A DNA stretch of 34,475 nucleotides from the NCBI GenBank assembly GCA_030589895.1, contig JAUUZQ010000035.1, positions 1 to 34,475 on the forward strand. Direction: 5' to 3'. Below are positions 26,018 to 34,475 of this stretch, in pieces. The notes under the pieces are model-generated. The model was not told the origin of the DNA, did not search any database, and saw only the letters and a program-made list of their open reading frames with translations. This DNA is from Bacteroidales bacterium (GTDB taxonomy: Bacteria > Bacteroidota > Bacteroidia > Bacteroidales > GCA-2748055). Both the position numbers and the translations under genes were made by a program. How positions within the stretch are numbered: the stretch's first letter is position 1; each line of letters opens with the position of its first letter.

Positions 26018-27241
26018 TCAGCGATTTACATTGTAATCATTCATCTTTGTATTTCGTCTTTTACCTACATTGAAACCAACTGATGCACCAACATACCAGC
26101 CTTGTTTTTGCGCTGAAAAGTATATGTTAACGGGGATATTTAAGTAACCGGATTGAAATGTTTTTCCAACTGCCCATATCCATCTTGAGCCCAAGGATAT
26201 ATCTCCTCTACTATCCATTCGTGTTTCAATTGAATAGGGATTTTCGGTTTCCGGAGAAGGATCTTGTCTTATCCATTCATTTTCAAGATGCCATTTATTC
26301 TCACTATCATAATACCCGTCAGCCATCTTTCGAACCCCAACAGAAGGACCGAATGCAAATTCCCAGTTCCCGTCCCCAAAGCGGAATCCATTCATGAAAA
26401 CAACACTTGGAATGAATAATCCCTGTTCAAGACCGCTTATAATAGGCAGAAACTCCACCAATGCATTAAAATTCCCGGCAGTAAGGTATTGTACTTCGTA
26501 CTGATAGCCCAGCTGACTAAGAACCGGGTATCCATCGTATCCACCCTCCTCTGTAGGTGCTGTTATTGCAGCAGCAAAATCTCCTGTGATAAAAGCTGCT
26601 CCCATACGGGGACCATTGAGAGAGACGTTGGTAAGTTTTGTCGATATGGGTTCCTCGTAATTAGCAAGAAGTGAAACCAAATTAGGATCATTCTCAATAT
26701 TGAAAATATTGTTTATTGAAATCCGGATCATCAGGTCAATCTCGTTTGGAGCATATTGGAATTCAGAAACATCAGTATTAATAATTATTCCCTCGTTAAC
26801 GTCAAATAATCTTATGGATATTACAATTTTATCACTGAATCGCTCAACAGAACCAGTCAATGCCTGATCAACATCCAATGCCTTGCCCATTGCAATGATG
26901 CAGGTTCTTCCATAGCACTCTTCCAGTGTAAGTCCTTTATTGTCCAACACATATTTCATATCGTATTTGTCGATCACATCGAATAACTTCTTTTTCTCAA
27001 TCTCTATCCTGACAAGGTTGCCCATTGCTGTTGGATCAATGTCAATGCCCCTGGTGTCGATATTTGATACTGCAATAGAATGTTTTGCTTTTGACTGTGC
27101 TTCGATTGTATTCCAACTTATAGTCAGCATCGAAATTATCATTAGAAGACCGATCTTTTTTAACAATAGACTTTGAATAGTTGTATATAAAATTTTTGTT
27201 TGGCCTTTGGCCTTACAGAGCTTGACTTTTTTTCGGTTCAT
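26018..27241 (-). CDS. Exported protein with CsgG/LpoB-like N-terminal domain and C-terminal barrel-like domain
   Basis: A 407-residue protein with a basic N-terminus and a hydrophobic stretch (about 29-45) before a likely cleavage at EAQ49. Residues about 55-170 resemble the CsgG/LpoB/FlgO-type domain, with SIAVSNIDTRGIDIDP at the start, LVRIEIEKKKLFDVIDKYDMKYV, ECYGRTCIIAMGKALDVDQALTGSVERF and VISIRLFDVNEG. Residues about 205-407 are rich in short amphipathic strands (GAAFITGDFAAA, FIPSVVFMNGFRFG, FAFGPSVGVRK, WYVGASVGFNVG) and look like an outer-membrane beta-barrel. The function is unknown. A role in envelope assembly or lipid transport is only suggested by the PagL-like and patatin neighbours. 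It is the upstream gene of that minus-strand unit. Confidence 0.65.
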   Translation of the reverse strand: MNRKKVKLCKAKGQTKILYTTIQSLLLKKIGLLMIISMLTISWNTIEAQSKAKHSIAVSNIDTRGIDIDPTAMGNLVRIEIEKKKLFDVIDKYDMKYVLDNKGLTLEECYGRTCIIAMGKALDVDQALTGSVERFSDKIVISIRLFDVNEGIIINTDVSEFQYAPNEIDLMIRISINNIFNIENDPNLVSLLANYEEPISTKLTNVSLNGPRMGAAFITGDFAAAITAPTEEGGYDGYPVLSQLGYQYEVQYLTAGNFNALVEFLPIISGLEQGLFIPSVVFMNGFRFGDGNWEFAFGPSVGVRKMADGYYDSENKWHLENEWIRQDPSPETENPYSIETRMDSRGDISLGSRWIWAVGKTFQSGYLNIPVNIYFSAQKQGWYVGASVGFNVGKRRNTKMNDYNVNR

Positions 27242-27275
27242 GAGATTAGGTGTTTAGTGAATTTTTTGTTCAGGT

Positions 27276-27283
27276 CAAATGTA
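27276..27283 (-). promoter_or_regulatory. -7 element for the CsgG-like/PagL-like operon
   Basis: On the minus strand the sequence is TACATTTG, a perfect TAnnTTTG match, 35 nt upstream of the ATG at 27241. The -33 element is not obvious, with GTTTTTC in the expected area. Confidence 0.55.
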
Positions 27284-27361
27284 TGCTGCATGCTCATCGA
27301 AGAAAAACGGAAACCACTGCCTGTATGTCAGCATTTTGAGCTATTCCATAAAAATTTTGTG

Positions 27362-27464
27362 ATTTTTGCAACCAATACGCACGAATTTGCGTAATTTGCA
27401 AATTGTACAATTGATTTTTGCGTTTTTTGCAAGAGTCTAACAGTTTGATTATTAAATTTTGCAA
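27362..27464. promoter_or_regulatory. Cluster of TTTGC motifs and overlapping palindromes before the HTH gene
   Basis: Six copies of an (A/T)TTTGC(A/G) element occur in 103 bp: ATTTTTGCAA at 27362, AATTTGCG at 27384, AATTTGCAAATT at 27393, ATTTTTGCG at 27414, TTTTTTGCAA at 27423 and AATTTTGCAA at 27455. Two perfect 12-bp palindromes, AATTTGCAAATT (27393-27404) and AATTGTACAATT (27401-27412), overlap by four bases. The cluster ends just before the ATG at 27472. It may be an autoregulatory site for the HTH protein, with several copies also resembling -7 elements. Confidence 0.55.
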
Positions 27465-27471
27465 CAGAAAT

Positions 27472-28518
27472 ATGTCTGACCAACAAATTCTTTCAATTCA
27501 AACAAAGCTGCTCGAAAGAGTCAAGCTACTATTGCCTGAAAACCTTACTATAGTTGATGTACTCTCTGACATGTTAGAGATCAGCACAGATAGTGTATAC
27601 AGGAGATTGAGAAATGAAACGAGCCTGGCCATTGAAGAGGTATCAAAGATCTGTGATCATTTTAATATTTCATTTGATGAGCTCAACTCTATTGACAATT
27701 CAACATCGGTGACATTTGCTTTTAATCCACTGAGTACCGTTACAGATTATAAAAGTTATCTGCGCTCGATCAGAGATGACATGAAGAAATTTGCTTCTAT
27801 ACCCGGAAGTAAAATTACATGGGCAGCGGAGGATATTCCAATTTTTCACCATTTTCGATATCCGTTTCTTGGGACTTTCAAAGTCTATTATTGGTTTAAC
27901 AGTATTATTCAAACAGAAGAGCATAAGGACAAGAAATTTAAGCAGAGCCTGATTGATGAAGAAATAAATGAACTCTGTGAAGAGATCTATAATCTATATG
28001 CTAAAACATCTTCAGTTGAGATATGGACCGATTTAACCTATGCTTCTTTATTTGTTCAAGTTGACTACATCTGGCAATCGGGCCTGTTTGAGAGCAGGGA
28101 GGACGCCTTGCATTTATGTTCACTTATTGAGAAGCAGATTAATAAGATTCAGAAGGAGGCGGAGCTAACCCGAAAACTTGGATTTGATGATGAACCGATA
28201 CTGGGTGAAGGAACTTTCAAGCTTTATCACAGCGATATTGAAATTGGGAACAACACTATTTTCATCAATACCGGTGCGAATAAGATCCTTTATCTGACGC
28301 ACAATACCATGAACAAAATTGTGACCGTTAACAGGCAGTTTTGCGATAGTACTGAACGCTGGATTGAAAATCTTAAAAGAAAATCGAACCTGATCAGTGG
28401 TGTATCAGAAAAGCAGCGTTACCAGTTTTTCAACAGGATCAAGATGCAGTTGAAAAATCTGGAAAAGCGGATAAGAGAAGATGATACTACATCATTTACC
28501 AGTTCTTTTTTGGGCTAG
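27472..28518 (+). CDS. BetR-like helix-turn-helix transcriptional regulator
   Basis: I start at ATG 27472 (MSDQQILSIQ), giving 348 residues. An earlier in-frame TTG would read through the upstream motif cluster. The first 75 residues are a Cro/BetR-type HTH: LLPENLTIVDVLSDMLEISTDSVYRRLRNETSLAIEEVSKICDHFNISFDE, containing the DSVYRRLRNE recognition segment. The remaining 270 residues are a mostly helical sensor or effector domain of unknown ligand, without a kinase or receiver signature. The gene is upstream of and co-directional with the susC/susD/susD set, across 270 nt, so it is a good candidate for the local regulator of that locus, replacing the sigma/FecR pair seen at the other locus. 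This role is inferred from position only. Confidence 0.78.
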   Translation: MSDQQILSIQTKLLERVKLLLPENLTIVDVLSDMLEISTDSVYRRLRNETSLAIEEVSKICDHFNISFDELNSIDNSTSVTFAFNPLSTVTDYKSYLRSIRDDMKKFASIPGSKITWAAEDIPIFHHFRYPFLGTFKVYYWFNSIIQTEEHKDKKFKQSLIDEEINELCEEIYNLYAKTSSVEIWTDLTYASLFVQVDYIWQSGLFESREDALHLCSLIEKQINKIQKEAELTRKLGFDDEPILGEGTFKLYHSDIEIGNNTIFINTGANKILYLTHNTMNKIVTVNRQFCDSTERWIENLKRKSNLISGVSEKQRYQFFNRIKMQLKNLEKRIREDDTTSFTSSFLG

Positions 28519-28665
28519 GATTGGGAGAATTGCATGGTTTTCACCTGAATTGATGTGCAAGTATATGATAATGGGTTTTATTCAATTATTAAACAAGCCT
28601 TTCATTTTCTCAAAAAGTATGAGTCATTAATCTATTCAGCTAAGAAATAACAACCTAACGAAACA

Positions 28666-28701
28666 GTATAACTTTCATAAAAAAGATTATGAAAGTTATA
28701 C
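28666..28701. promoter_or_regulatory. Perfect 15-bp inverted repeat upstream of the second susC
   Basis: GTATAACTTTCATAA (28666-28680) and TTATGAAAGTTATAC (28687-28701) are exact reverse complements separated by AAAAGA. The right arm covers the expected -33 region of the -7 element at 28721-28728. An operator for a dimeric regulator fits best. An mRNA hairpin is less likely because the repeat is upstream of the predicted start of transcription and lacks a T tract. Confidence 0.7.
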
Positions 28702-28720
28702 GTAAGTATAAATGATTGTT

Positions 28721-28728
28721 TATATTTG
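28721..28728 (+). promoter_or_regulatory. -7 element for the second susC operon
   Basis: TATATTTG perfectly matches TAnnTTTG. It is 60 nt upstream of the susC ATG (28789) and 19 nt after the inverted repeat, leaving a 5' leader of about 55 nt. Confidence 0.62.
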
Positions 28729-28788
28729 TGTTGAAACTTTACTAAAACTGAGTTGTATATACTATACTAAACTAAACGATTTCCTATT

Positions 28789-31700
28789 ATGAATAAACTA
28801 GTACAAAATGTATTCGGACGACTGGGCTTCATTATTCTGTTTCTAATGATAATTACCCAGGTAAACGGACAGGTAAATGTGAGTGGAACTGTGGTTTCTG
28901 CTCTTGACAATTCCCCTCTCCCCGGAGCGACTGTGGTTGAGAAGGGAACCACTAATGGTGTTGTGACAGATATTGATGGAAACTATACCATTGATGTTGG
29001 CAGTCAGGCATCGTTATTAGTTATCTCTTATATTGGCTATCTGAGGCAAGAATTGTCGATTCAGGGACTTACAATTCTGAATGTGACTCTTGACCAGGAT
29101 TTAATGAACATGGAAGAGGTTGTGGTAACGGCCTATTCAGAAAGATCAAGAACAGAAATTTCCAGTTCTGTTGTTTCACTGAATTCAGATGAAATTAATC
29201 AGGTTACTGTAAATAGTGTTGCAGACATGCTCATTGGTAAAGTGGCAGGTGTTCAGGTACAAAGTGCATCAGGACAACCCGGAGAAGCCAGTGACATCAG
29301 GATTCGTGGTGTTGGTTCAGTGTTTTCGCCACAGCAGCCTCTTATTGTTGTTGATGGGATTGCCGGGGGAGCCTATAATCCTAATGATATTGAAAGTGTT
29401 TCAGTATTGAAAGATGCGGGCGCTACGGGGCTTTATGGTTCTGCTGCTGCTGCGGGAGTAATCCTTATAACAACTAAAAGCGGAAAGCCCGGAAAATCAG
29501 AAATTCGGGCGCAAATAAAGCGTGGTATTAAAACTCCTGAGTTTGGGAATTATAAGATGATGAACACTGCACAGTTATATGCTTATCATGAGTCTTTGTA
29601 CTCACCTGCACTATTCCCCACTGCCCGTCCGGATAGTTTGTTAAATTATGATTACGATTGGATAAACAACACCTATAGGAGATCAAATATTACAACAGTG
29701 AACTTGTCTGCTATGGGCGGTACTGAGAAGGTACAATACTATTTGTCGGTTGATTATATGGATGATGAAGGAACTTTGAGAAGTACAACTTACGATAGAC
29801 TAAGTTTACGTTCCAATGTTAAATATCAGATAAATGACAGGGTGAATATCACTACCAATTTTGTAATGAATCAGGGAAAAAGCACCTATGCTAATTGGAA
29901 TATGGCTGAAGGAGCATACAGGTTGCAACCATGGGACCAACCTGTTGATTCCAATGGTGAGCTTATTTACAGTGTCTCTGATGCCGGGTGGTTATCTAAT
30001 CTTATTAGTAATCCTTATCATTCTGAGCAATATAACAAGGAAGGTGGTTACAATTTAGATGCATCCGGTAATGTTTCTCTGAATATTAAGATATTCGATT
30101 GGTTAAAATTTGATTCATGGACTACGGTTGGTATTGGTTATGGTAAATATGAGGCTATTTACTCTCCAAAAACTTATGAGGGAGCCACAAGCGGAGGAAT
30201 AATATCCAATGATATATATCTGGACCAATCCATTGGTAATACTTCTCTTTTGAAGTTTGATAAGAAATTTGGTTTGCACAGTTTCGATGGACTTGCCGGG
30301 TTCGAAGTTGGAAGCTATAAAAGTGAGCGTGATATTGGTGGTACGGCTGTTGGATTTTTGCATGGTCAGGTAGTAATGGGAGTTGCAGGAGCACAGGAGC
30401 AGCCTAGTGGAACGATAATTGAGTCCAGAGGCGTTTCAGTACTTTCGCAACTGAACTACAACTATGCCAAGAAGTATTTTGCTACTGTTTCTTATCGTCG
30501 TGATGGAAACTCAAAATTTGCACCTGCAAATAAATATGCTTCATTCTTTACCTATGCTGCCTCATGGCTTATGAGTAGTGAAGATTTCATAAAGGAAATT
30601 GAGAGTATTCACTATTTGAAATTAAGAGGTAGTTATGGGGCAGTTGGAAATTCATCTTTCCCGGATGGGTCATACTACCCATATTTTCCTTCTTTTACAG
30701 CAGCTGGAATATATAATGGACAATCTCCGTATTTTCCTGAGGTACCTGGTAACTATGATTTAACGTGGGAGACCAGTAATCCATTGAATATTGGTGTTGA
30801 TATAGGATTTCTAAACCGTTTTGAAATTAATATCGATTTTTACGACACAAAAACCAGTGACCTGTTGTTTCAGAATCCCTTGCCTTCTTCGAAAGGCTAT
30901 GAGTTTCAATGGGCAAACGTAGGTCAGATCCAAAATACAGGAATAGAAATGGCAATAAATGGTACTGCTGTTAAGACCAAAGATATTACCTGGAATTTTA
31001 ATTTTAATATTTCATCAAACCAAAATAAATTACTGTCTCTTTCTGATAAGCCTTCTGTTACTGAGATGGTTATAAGCAGAGGTAATCCAACACAGATATT
31101 GGTTGTTGAGGGTGGAGCGTTTGACTGGTACATGCCGAAATGGCTTGGTGAGGATCCGGATAATGGAGATCCTCTCTGGGAAGATATTATTTATGATACT
31201 GATGGAAATGAAATTGATCGGGTAGCAACAAACATATATACAGATGCTGCTGAAGATTATCAGATAATGGGATCACCATTCCCTGATTTTGCCGGTGGAT
31301 TTGGAACCTTCTTTAAATATAAAGGCATTTCACTGAATGCAGCCTTCTCCTATTCTGTTGGGAATATGATATATCATACTGGTCGCCAAACAGCTGATAA
31401 CGATGGTGAAAATATTTCAGTTAATGCAATGATTTTACAGGATGGTTGGTCTCGCTGGGAGAATCCGGGAGATGATGTCACCCATCCGGAACCACAATAT
31501 GGAGGGAATCTGAATTCTAATAAATATTCTTCAAGATATCTTGAGGATGGAAGCTATCTAAGACTTAGGAATCTTACGTTAGCCTATGACTTACCTCTTG
31601 CATATGCTCAGAAGATAAAGGTACAGGGCTTAAGGCTTACACTGAGTATGGATAATCTGAAAACATGGACCAAGTATTCAGGTTCTGATCCGGATGTGCC

Positions 31701-31794
31701 TTTATTTATGGGAGCCTGGCATTTACCAGGAACTCAGGCATTTAAATATCCGATCAATAAACAATTCTTACTTGGTCTGGAATTTAGTTTCTAA
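28789..31794 (+). CDS. SusC/RagA TonB-dependent transporter, no STN domain
   Basis: 1001 residues from ATG 28789. A signal peptide ends at VNG|Q28. A carboxypeptidase-regulatory-like domain (about 30-105) carries GTTNGVVTDIDGNYTI. The TonB box is EEVVVTAYS (109-117). The plug has IRGVGSVFSPQQPLIVVDG and SVLKDAGATGLYGSAAAAGVILITTKSG, and the barrel ends in FLLGLEFSF. It imports glycan or other ligand across the outer membrane with SusD. Unlike the transporter at 8242-11631 it lacks an STN domain, so it should not signal through a FecR protein, consistent with no sigma/fecR pair at this end. The susD gene follows after 17 nt. Confidence 0.95.
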   Translation: MNKLVQNVFGRLGFIILFLMIITQVNGQVNVSGTVVSALDNSPLPGATVVEKGTTNGVVTDIDGNYTIDVGSQASLLVISYIGYLRQELSIQGLTILNVTLDQDLMNMEEVVVTAYSERSRTEISSSVVSLNSDEINQVTVNSVADMLIGKVAGVQVQSASGQPGEASDIRIRGVGSVFSPQQPLIVVDGIAGGAYNPNDIESVSVLKDAGATGLYGSAAAAGVILITTKSGKPGKSEIRAQIKRGIKTPEFGNYKMMNTAQLYAYHESLYSPALFPTARPDSLLNYDYDWINNTYRRSNITTVNLSAMGGTEKVQYYLSVDYMDDEGTLRSTTYDRLSLRSNVKYQINDRVNITTNFVMNQGKSTYANWNMAEGAYRLQPWDQPVDSNGELIYSVSDAGWLSNLISNPYHSEQYNKEGGYNLDASGNVSLNIKIFDWLKFDSWTTVGIGYGKYEAIYSPKTYEGATSGGIISNDIYLDQSIGNTSLLKFDKKFGLHSFDGLAGFEVGSYKSERDIGGTAVGFLHGQVVMGVAGAQEQPSGTIIESRGVSVLSQLNYNYAKKYFATVSYRRDGNSKFAPANKYASFFTYAASWLMSSEDFIKEIESIHYLKLRGSYGAVGNSSFPDGSYYPYFPSFTAAGIYNGQSPYFPEVPGNYDLTWETSNPLNIGVDIGFLNRFEINIDFYDTKTSDLLFQNPLPSSKGYEFQWANVGQIQNTGIEMAINGTAVKTKDITWNFNFNISSNQNKLLSLSDKPSVTEMVISRGNPTQILVVEGGAFDWYMPKWLGEDPDNGDPLWEDIIYDTDGNEIDRVATNIYTDAAEDYQIMGSPFPDFAGGFGTFFKYKGISLNAAFSYSVGNMIYHTGRQTADNDGENISVNAMILQDGWSRWENPGDDVTHPEPQYGGNLNSNKYSSRYLEDGSYLRLRNLTLAYDLPLAYAQKIKVQGLRLTLSMDNLKTWTKYSGSDPDVPLFMGAWHLPGTQAFKYPINKQFLLGLEFSF

Positions 31795-31811
31795 TTTTAA
31801 AAGGCATAATT

Positions 31812-33311
31812 ATGAAAAATATAAAAAACAGATACATCAGTCTATTATTGTTCTCCTTCCTGATATTTACTTTTGCTTGTGATGACTTTCTCGACTTGAA
31901 ACCATACGATGCTCTAACAGCAGAACAACTTCTGTTAGATGAGCAAGGTATGCAGGGGCTGTCTAATGGATCATTAAGAATGATGAAGGACCTACTTGGT
32001 GACGATGCAAATAATGTTTATGTGAGGGTACTTTTTCAAACAACCGAGTTTCCTTCTGATAATGTGCTGATTGTAAAGAGTACCACTGATCCATTGTGGT
32101 TGTCATTTAACAGAGCGCACATCCTTTCCCAGGAGAACACATCTTATTTGTGGGCAACAGGGTATAAGATTATTCTGAACACGAATATAATCATTAACAA
32201 TGCGGTTATTGATGAGACAACCAGTGATGAGGCTAAACAGTATATTGGGGAAAGCTATTTTTATCGTGGTATAGTCTTTTTCGACCTTGCGAGATTGTTC
32301 TCATTTCCTCCTTCACACGGAGTAGATAATAACGGAATTATATTGAGAACCGGTTTAGGAGGTGAAGATGCAAAAGCCAGGGCAACTGTTGGCGATACCT
32401 ATAAGCAAATCATAAGCGATTTATGGAAAGGTACTGAATTGATGACCTCAAGACCCTCAGATGCTATAAAGTATGGAAATAAATATGCTGCTTTGGGATA
32501 CCTTTCCAGGGCTTACCTTTTTACCGAGCAGTTTGATTCAGTTATTATTGCAGCTACTGATGTGATTGATAATTCTGATCGTGATCTGGAAGCAAATGAC
32601 AGCTATATTCATGCATTGCATAATACTGCAAGCTCTGAGGAAGCAATGTTTATCCTATATCATGATGATACTGAAGATCGTGGTTCAGGGGCAATAGGAT
32701 CCATGTACAATGGCGATGGTGGCTGGGGAGAGATTTTCCCCTCAAAACCTTATCGTGAGTTAGTATCCTTGTATCCTCATGATGTTCGGAATCAACTGCT
32801 GGATACTGTTTTTGATGATGGGGGAAACATTGTCTTATATCAAGGCTCTCCGTATGAAAAAATCTTTATAAACAAGTTCTCATATCAAAATGGAATTTCT
32901 ACGGCACATTCGCCAATCTTCATGCGTCTGTCTGAAGTTTACCTGAACAGAGCTGAGGCTTATGCTCATCTGGGAACTGAGGATCAGAAAGCTCTTGACG
33001 ATGTGAATGCAATTCGTGAGAGAGCAGGCCTGTCGGGTGGTGAACTTTTGACAACAGGAAACCTTGCAAGTCATGGATTCGCAAATGTACTCGAAGCGGT
33101 ATTGAATGAAAGAAGACTTGAATTAGCCTTTGAGGGTCACCGCAGGGATGATCTTATGAGGAACAAGATTGATTTGGACAGGTCATTTAATTCAGCTCAG
33201 AATGTAAATGAAGAGACAGATATCTATCCTTTCAATGGTCCAAGGCAGATTTATTATATTCCTGCTGCTCAGGAGATTGCCTATAATTCGCTTTGTGAAC
33301 AGAACGAATAG
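31812..33311 (+). CDS. SusD/RagB family lipoprotein, first copy
   Basis: 499 residues with lipobox FAC (Cys23) followed by DDFLDLKPYDALT. Typical SusD landmarks are AKQYIGESYFYRGIVFFDLARLF, KYGNKYAALGYLSRAYLF, the SPIFMRLSEVYLNRAEAY block, VNAIRERAGL and LNERRLELAFEGHRRDDLMR, with a final YYIPAAQEIAYN. It is the surface lid/binding partner of the SusC gene 17 nt upstream. Some stretches are nearly identical to the second copy that follows 13 nt later, such as TEQxDSVII and IKYGNKYAALGxLSRAYLF. Confidence 0.95.
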   Translation: MKNIKNRYISLLLFSFLIFTFACDDFLDLKPYDALTAEQLLLDEQGMQGLSNGSLRMMKDLLGDDANNVYVRVLFQTTEFPSDNVLIVKSTTDPLWLSFNRAHILSQENTSYLWATGYKIILNTNIIINNAVIDETTSDEAKQYIGESYFYRGIVFFDLARLFSFPPSHGVDNNGIILRTGLGGEDAKARATVGDTYKQIISDLWKGTELMTSRPSDAIKYGNKYAALGYLSRAYLFTEQFDSVIIAATDVIDNSDRDLEANDSYIHALHNTASSEEAMFILYHDDTEDRGSGAIGSMYNGDGGWGEIFPSKPYRELVSLYPHDVRNQLLDTVFDDGGNIVLYQGSPYEKIFINKFSYQNGISTAHSPIFMRLSEVYLNRAEAYAHLGTEDQKALDDVNAIRERAGLSGGELLTTGNLASHGFANVLEAVLNERRLELAFEGHRRDDLMRNKIDLDRSFNSAQNVNEETDIYPFNGPRQIYYIPAAQEIAYNSLCEQNE

Positions 33312-33324
33312 TATAATAATATAT

Positions 33325-34475
33325 ATGCTTATGAGAAATGTACAGCGCTTATATATTTCAGTTCTATTTCTTATGCCATTGTTGTTATGTTTAAGTTGTG
33401 AAGATTTTCTTGATCTTAAACCATATGATGCTTTAACATCTGAACAATTGTTACTTAATGAAAGTGGTATAGCTGGTATCACCAATGGATCCCTCAGAAT
33501 GATGAAGGATCCACTTACCAGCAGGGATAGCTATACTTATATTAAGATATTGGTTCAATCAACTGAATATCCGGCTGACAATATTCTGATTACCAAACCA
33601 ACTACCAGTACATTATGGTTGTCAATTACCAGAGATCATACTCCAATACAAACAAATATCTCTTATTTCTGGTCAACGGCTTATAAGATTATTTTAAATT
33701 CAAATACCATAATCAATAAGCTTGTTATTGATGAAACAACTTCTGATTTAGCTAAACAATATCTGGGTGAAAACTATTTTTACAGAGGTATAGCCTATTT
33801 CGATCTGGCCAGAATATTTTCTTTTCCTCCCTCTCATGGTGCAGATAAGATGGGACTTGTTTTAAGGACTAAAATAATCGATGATGATGCAAAATCCAGA
33901 TCGTCTGTAGCAGAGACCTATCAACAAATAATCAGCGACTTGAAAAAGGGGGCTGAGTTGATGACTATGCGACCTACGGAAGGCATTAAGTATGGTAATA
34001 AGTATGCTGCTTTAGGGTTTCTTTCAAGGGCTTATTTGTTTACAGAACAGTATGATTCTGTTATTATTGTAGCTGATCAGTTGCTCAAGGATCATTCTCT
34101 TTTTAATCTGGAATCACGTGAAACATATGTTCACGGACTCCAAAATTCGTTTGATTCAAAGGAGGCATTGTTTATTATCTATCATGCAGATAATGAAGCT
34201 CGTGGTTCTGCTGGGATTGGATCAATGTATAATGGAGATGGTGGATGGGGCGAAATATTCCCATGTGAACCATTTCGCGATTTAATTTCAAAATATCCTC
34301 ATGATGTAAGAAATGATTTGATGGATACTATTTTTGATGCTGGAGGAAACCCTGAATTTTATCAGGGAACGGATTATAAGAAGATTTATATAACAAAGTA
34401 CTCCTATCAGAATAATATTGCAACAGCTCACTCTCCCATATTGATGCGTTTATCAGAGGTTCTGTTAAACAGAGC
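33325..34475 (+). CDS. SusD/RagB family lipoprotein, second tandem copy (3' end missing)
   Basis: The visible 383 codons start at ATG 33325 (MLMRNVQRLY) and run off the right edge open. The lipobox is LSC (Cys25), followed by EDFLDLKPYDALTSEQLLL. Across the visible length it aligns with the preceding SusD without large gaps, at roughly 60-70 percent identity by eye. Shared blocks include NGSLRMMKD, ETTSDxAKQYxGExYFYRG, FSFPPSHG, IKYGNKYAALG, IGSMYNGDGGWGEIFP and YPHDVRN. It ends in the SPILMRLSEVLLNR segment. No frameshift or stop interrupts the part seen, so it looks functional. No extra SusC gene precedes it, so both SusD copies probably serve the same transporter or use different ligands. 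Confidence 0.92.
   Translation, partial: MLMRNVQRLYISVLFLMPLLLCLSCEDFLDLKPYDALTSEQLLLNESGIAGITNGSLRMMKDPLTSRDSYTYIKILVQSTEYPADNILITKPTTSTLWLSITRDHTPIQTNISYFWSTAYKIILNSNTIINKLVIDETTSDLAKQYLGENYFYRGIAYFDLARIFSFPPSHGADKMGLVLRTKIIDDDAKSRSSVAETYQQIISDLKKGAELMTMRPTEGIKYGNKYAALGFLSRAYLFTEQYDSVIIVADQLLKDHSLFNLESRETYVHGLQNSFDSKEALFIIYHADNEARGSAGIGSMYNGDGGWGEIFPCEPFRDLISKYPHDVRNDLMDTIFDAGGNPEFYQGTDYKKIYITKYSYQNNIATAHSPILMRLSEVLLNR

Noticed and set aside
28666..28701. Inverted repeat as terminator of the HTH gene
   Set aside because: It is 147 nt beyond the stop, AT-rich, lacks a T tract and sits on the susC promoter.
1..34475. Mobile element, CRISPR or tRNA signals
   Set aside because: No transposase or integrase motifs, no regularly spaced repeats and no cloverleaf-like segment were found on reading both strands.

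Overview
The window is a fragment of a Bacteroidota chromosome, most likely a free-living glycan degrader of the Bacteroidales/Marinilabiliales/Cytophagales type. The evidence is two SusC/SusD systems, an ECF sigma/FecR pair, large secreted glycosidase-like proteins with C-terminal type IX secretion (T9SS) sorting domains, lipoproteins with Bacteroidota-style lipoboxes, and several TAnnTTTG -7 promoter elements. I cannot fix the genus from sequence alone. No rRNA, tRNA, CRISPR array, transposase or integrase was seen. No gene-free stretch exceeds 300 bases once start codons are corrected.

Region 1 (1-13315, minus strand) is a polysaccharide utilisation locus. In transcription order it holds an ECF sigma factor, a FecR anti-sigma factor, a SusC transporter with an N-terminal STN signalling domain, SusD, a FIVAR+LamG surface lipoprotein, a 1059-residue T9SS-exported protein, a paralogous 567-residue lipoprotein, and a cytoplasmic GH130 enzyme cut by the left edge. 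The two paralogues belong to a family I do not recognise. They look like a helical-barrel glycosidase fold followed by a beta-sandwich, and the GH130 neighbour suggests a mannose-containing substrate. A terminator-like hairpin separates the import/binding genes from the enzyme genes.

Region 2 (13455-19160) is a mixed set of single genes: a serine alpha/beta hydrolase, a polytopic membrane protein, an SDR-DUF2867 protein, two very small genes, and a tandem RidA-fold protein resembling FkbO/Hyg5 chorismatases.

Region 3 (19184-27283) holds a large GH51-like secreted glycosidase with three Ig-like repeats, a CBM6-like module and a T9SS tail. It is followed by a two-gene plus-strand unit (duplicated SiaB-like/DUF6272 protein, then patatin-like phospholipase) that converges on a minus-strand unit (CsgG-like domain plus barrel, then PagL-like protein). 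The last four genes point to envelope and lipid remodelling or signalling.

Region 4 (27362-34475, plus strand) is a second SusC/SusD locus. It lacks an STN domain and a sigma/FecR pair and is instead preceded by a BetR-like helix-turn-helix regulator. A perfect 15-bp inverted repeat overlaps the expected -33 region of the susC promoter. The locus carries two consecutive susD paralogues, the second cut by the right edge.
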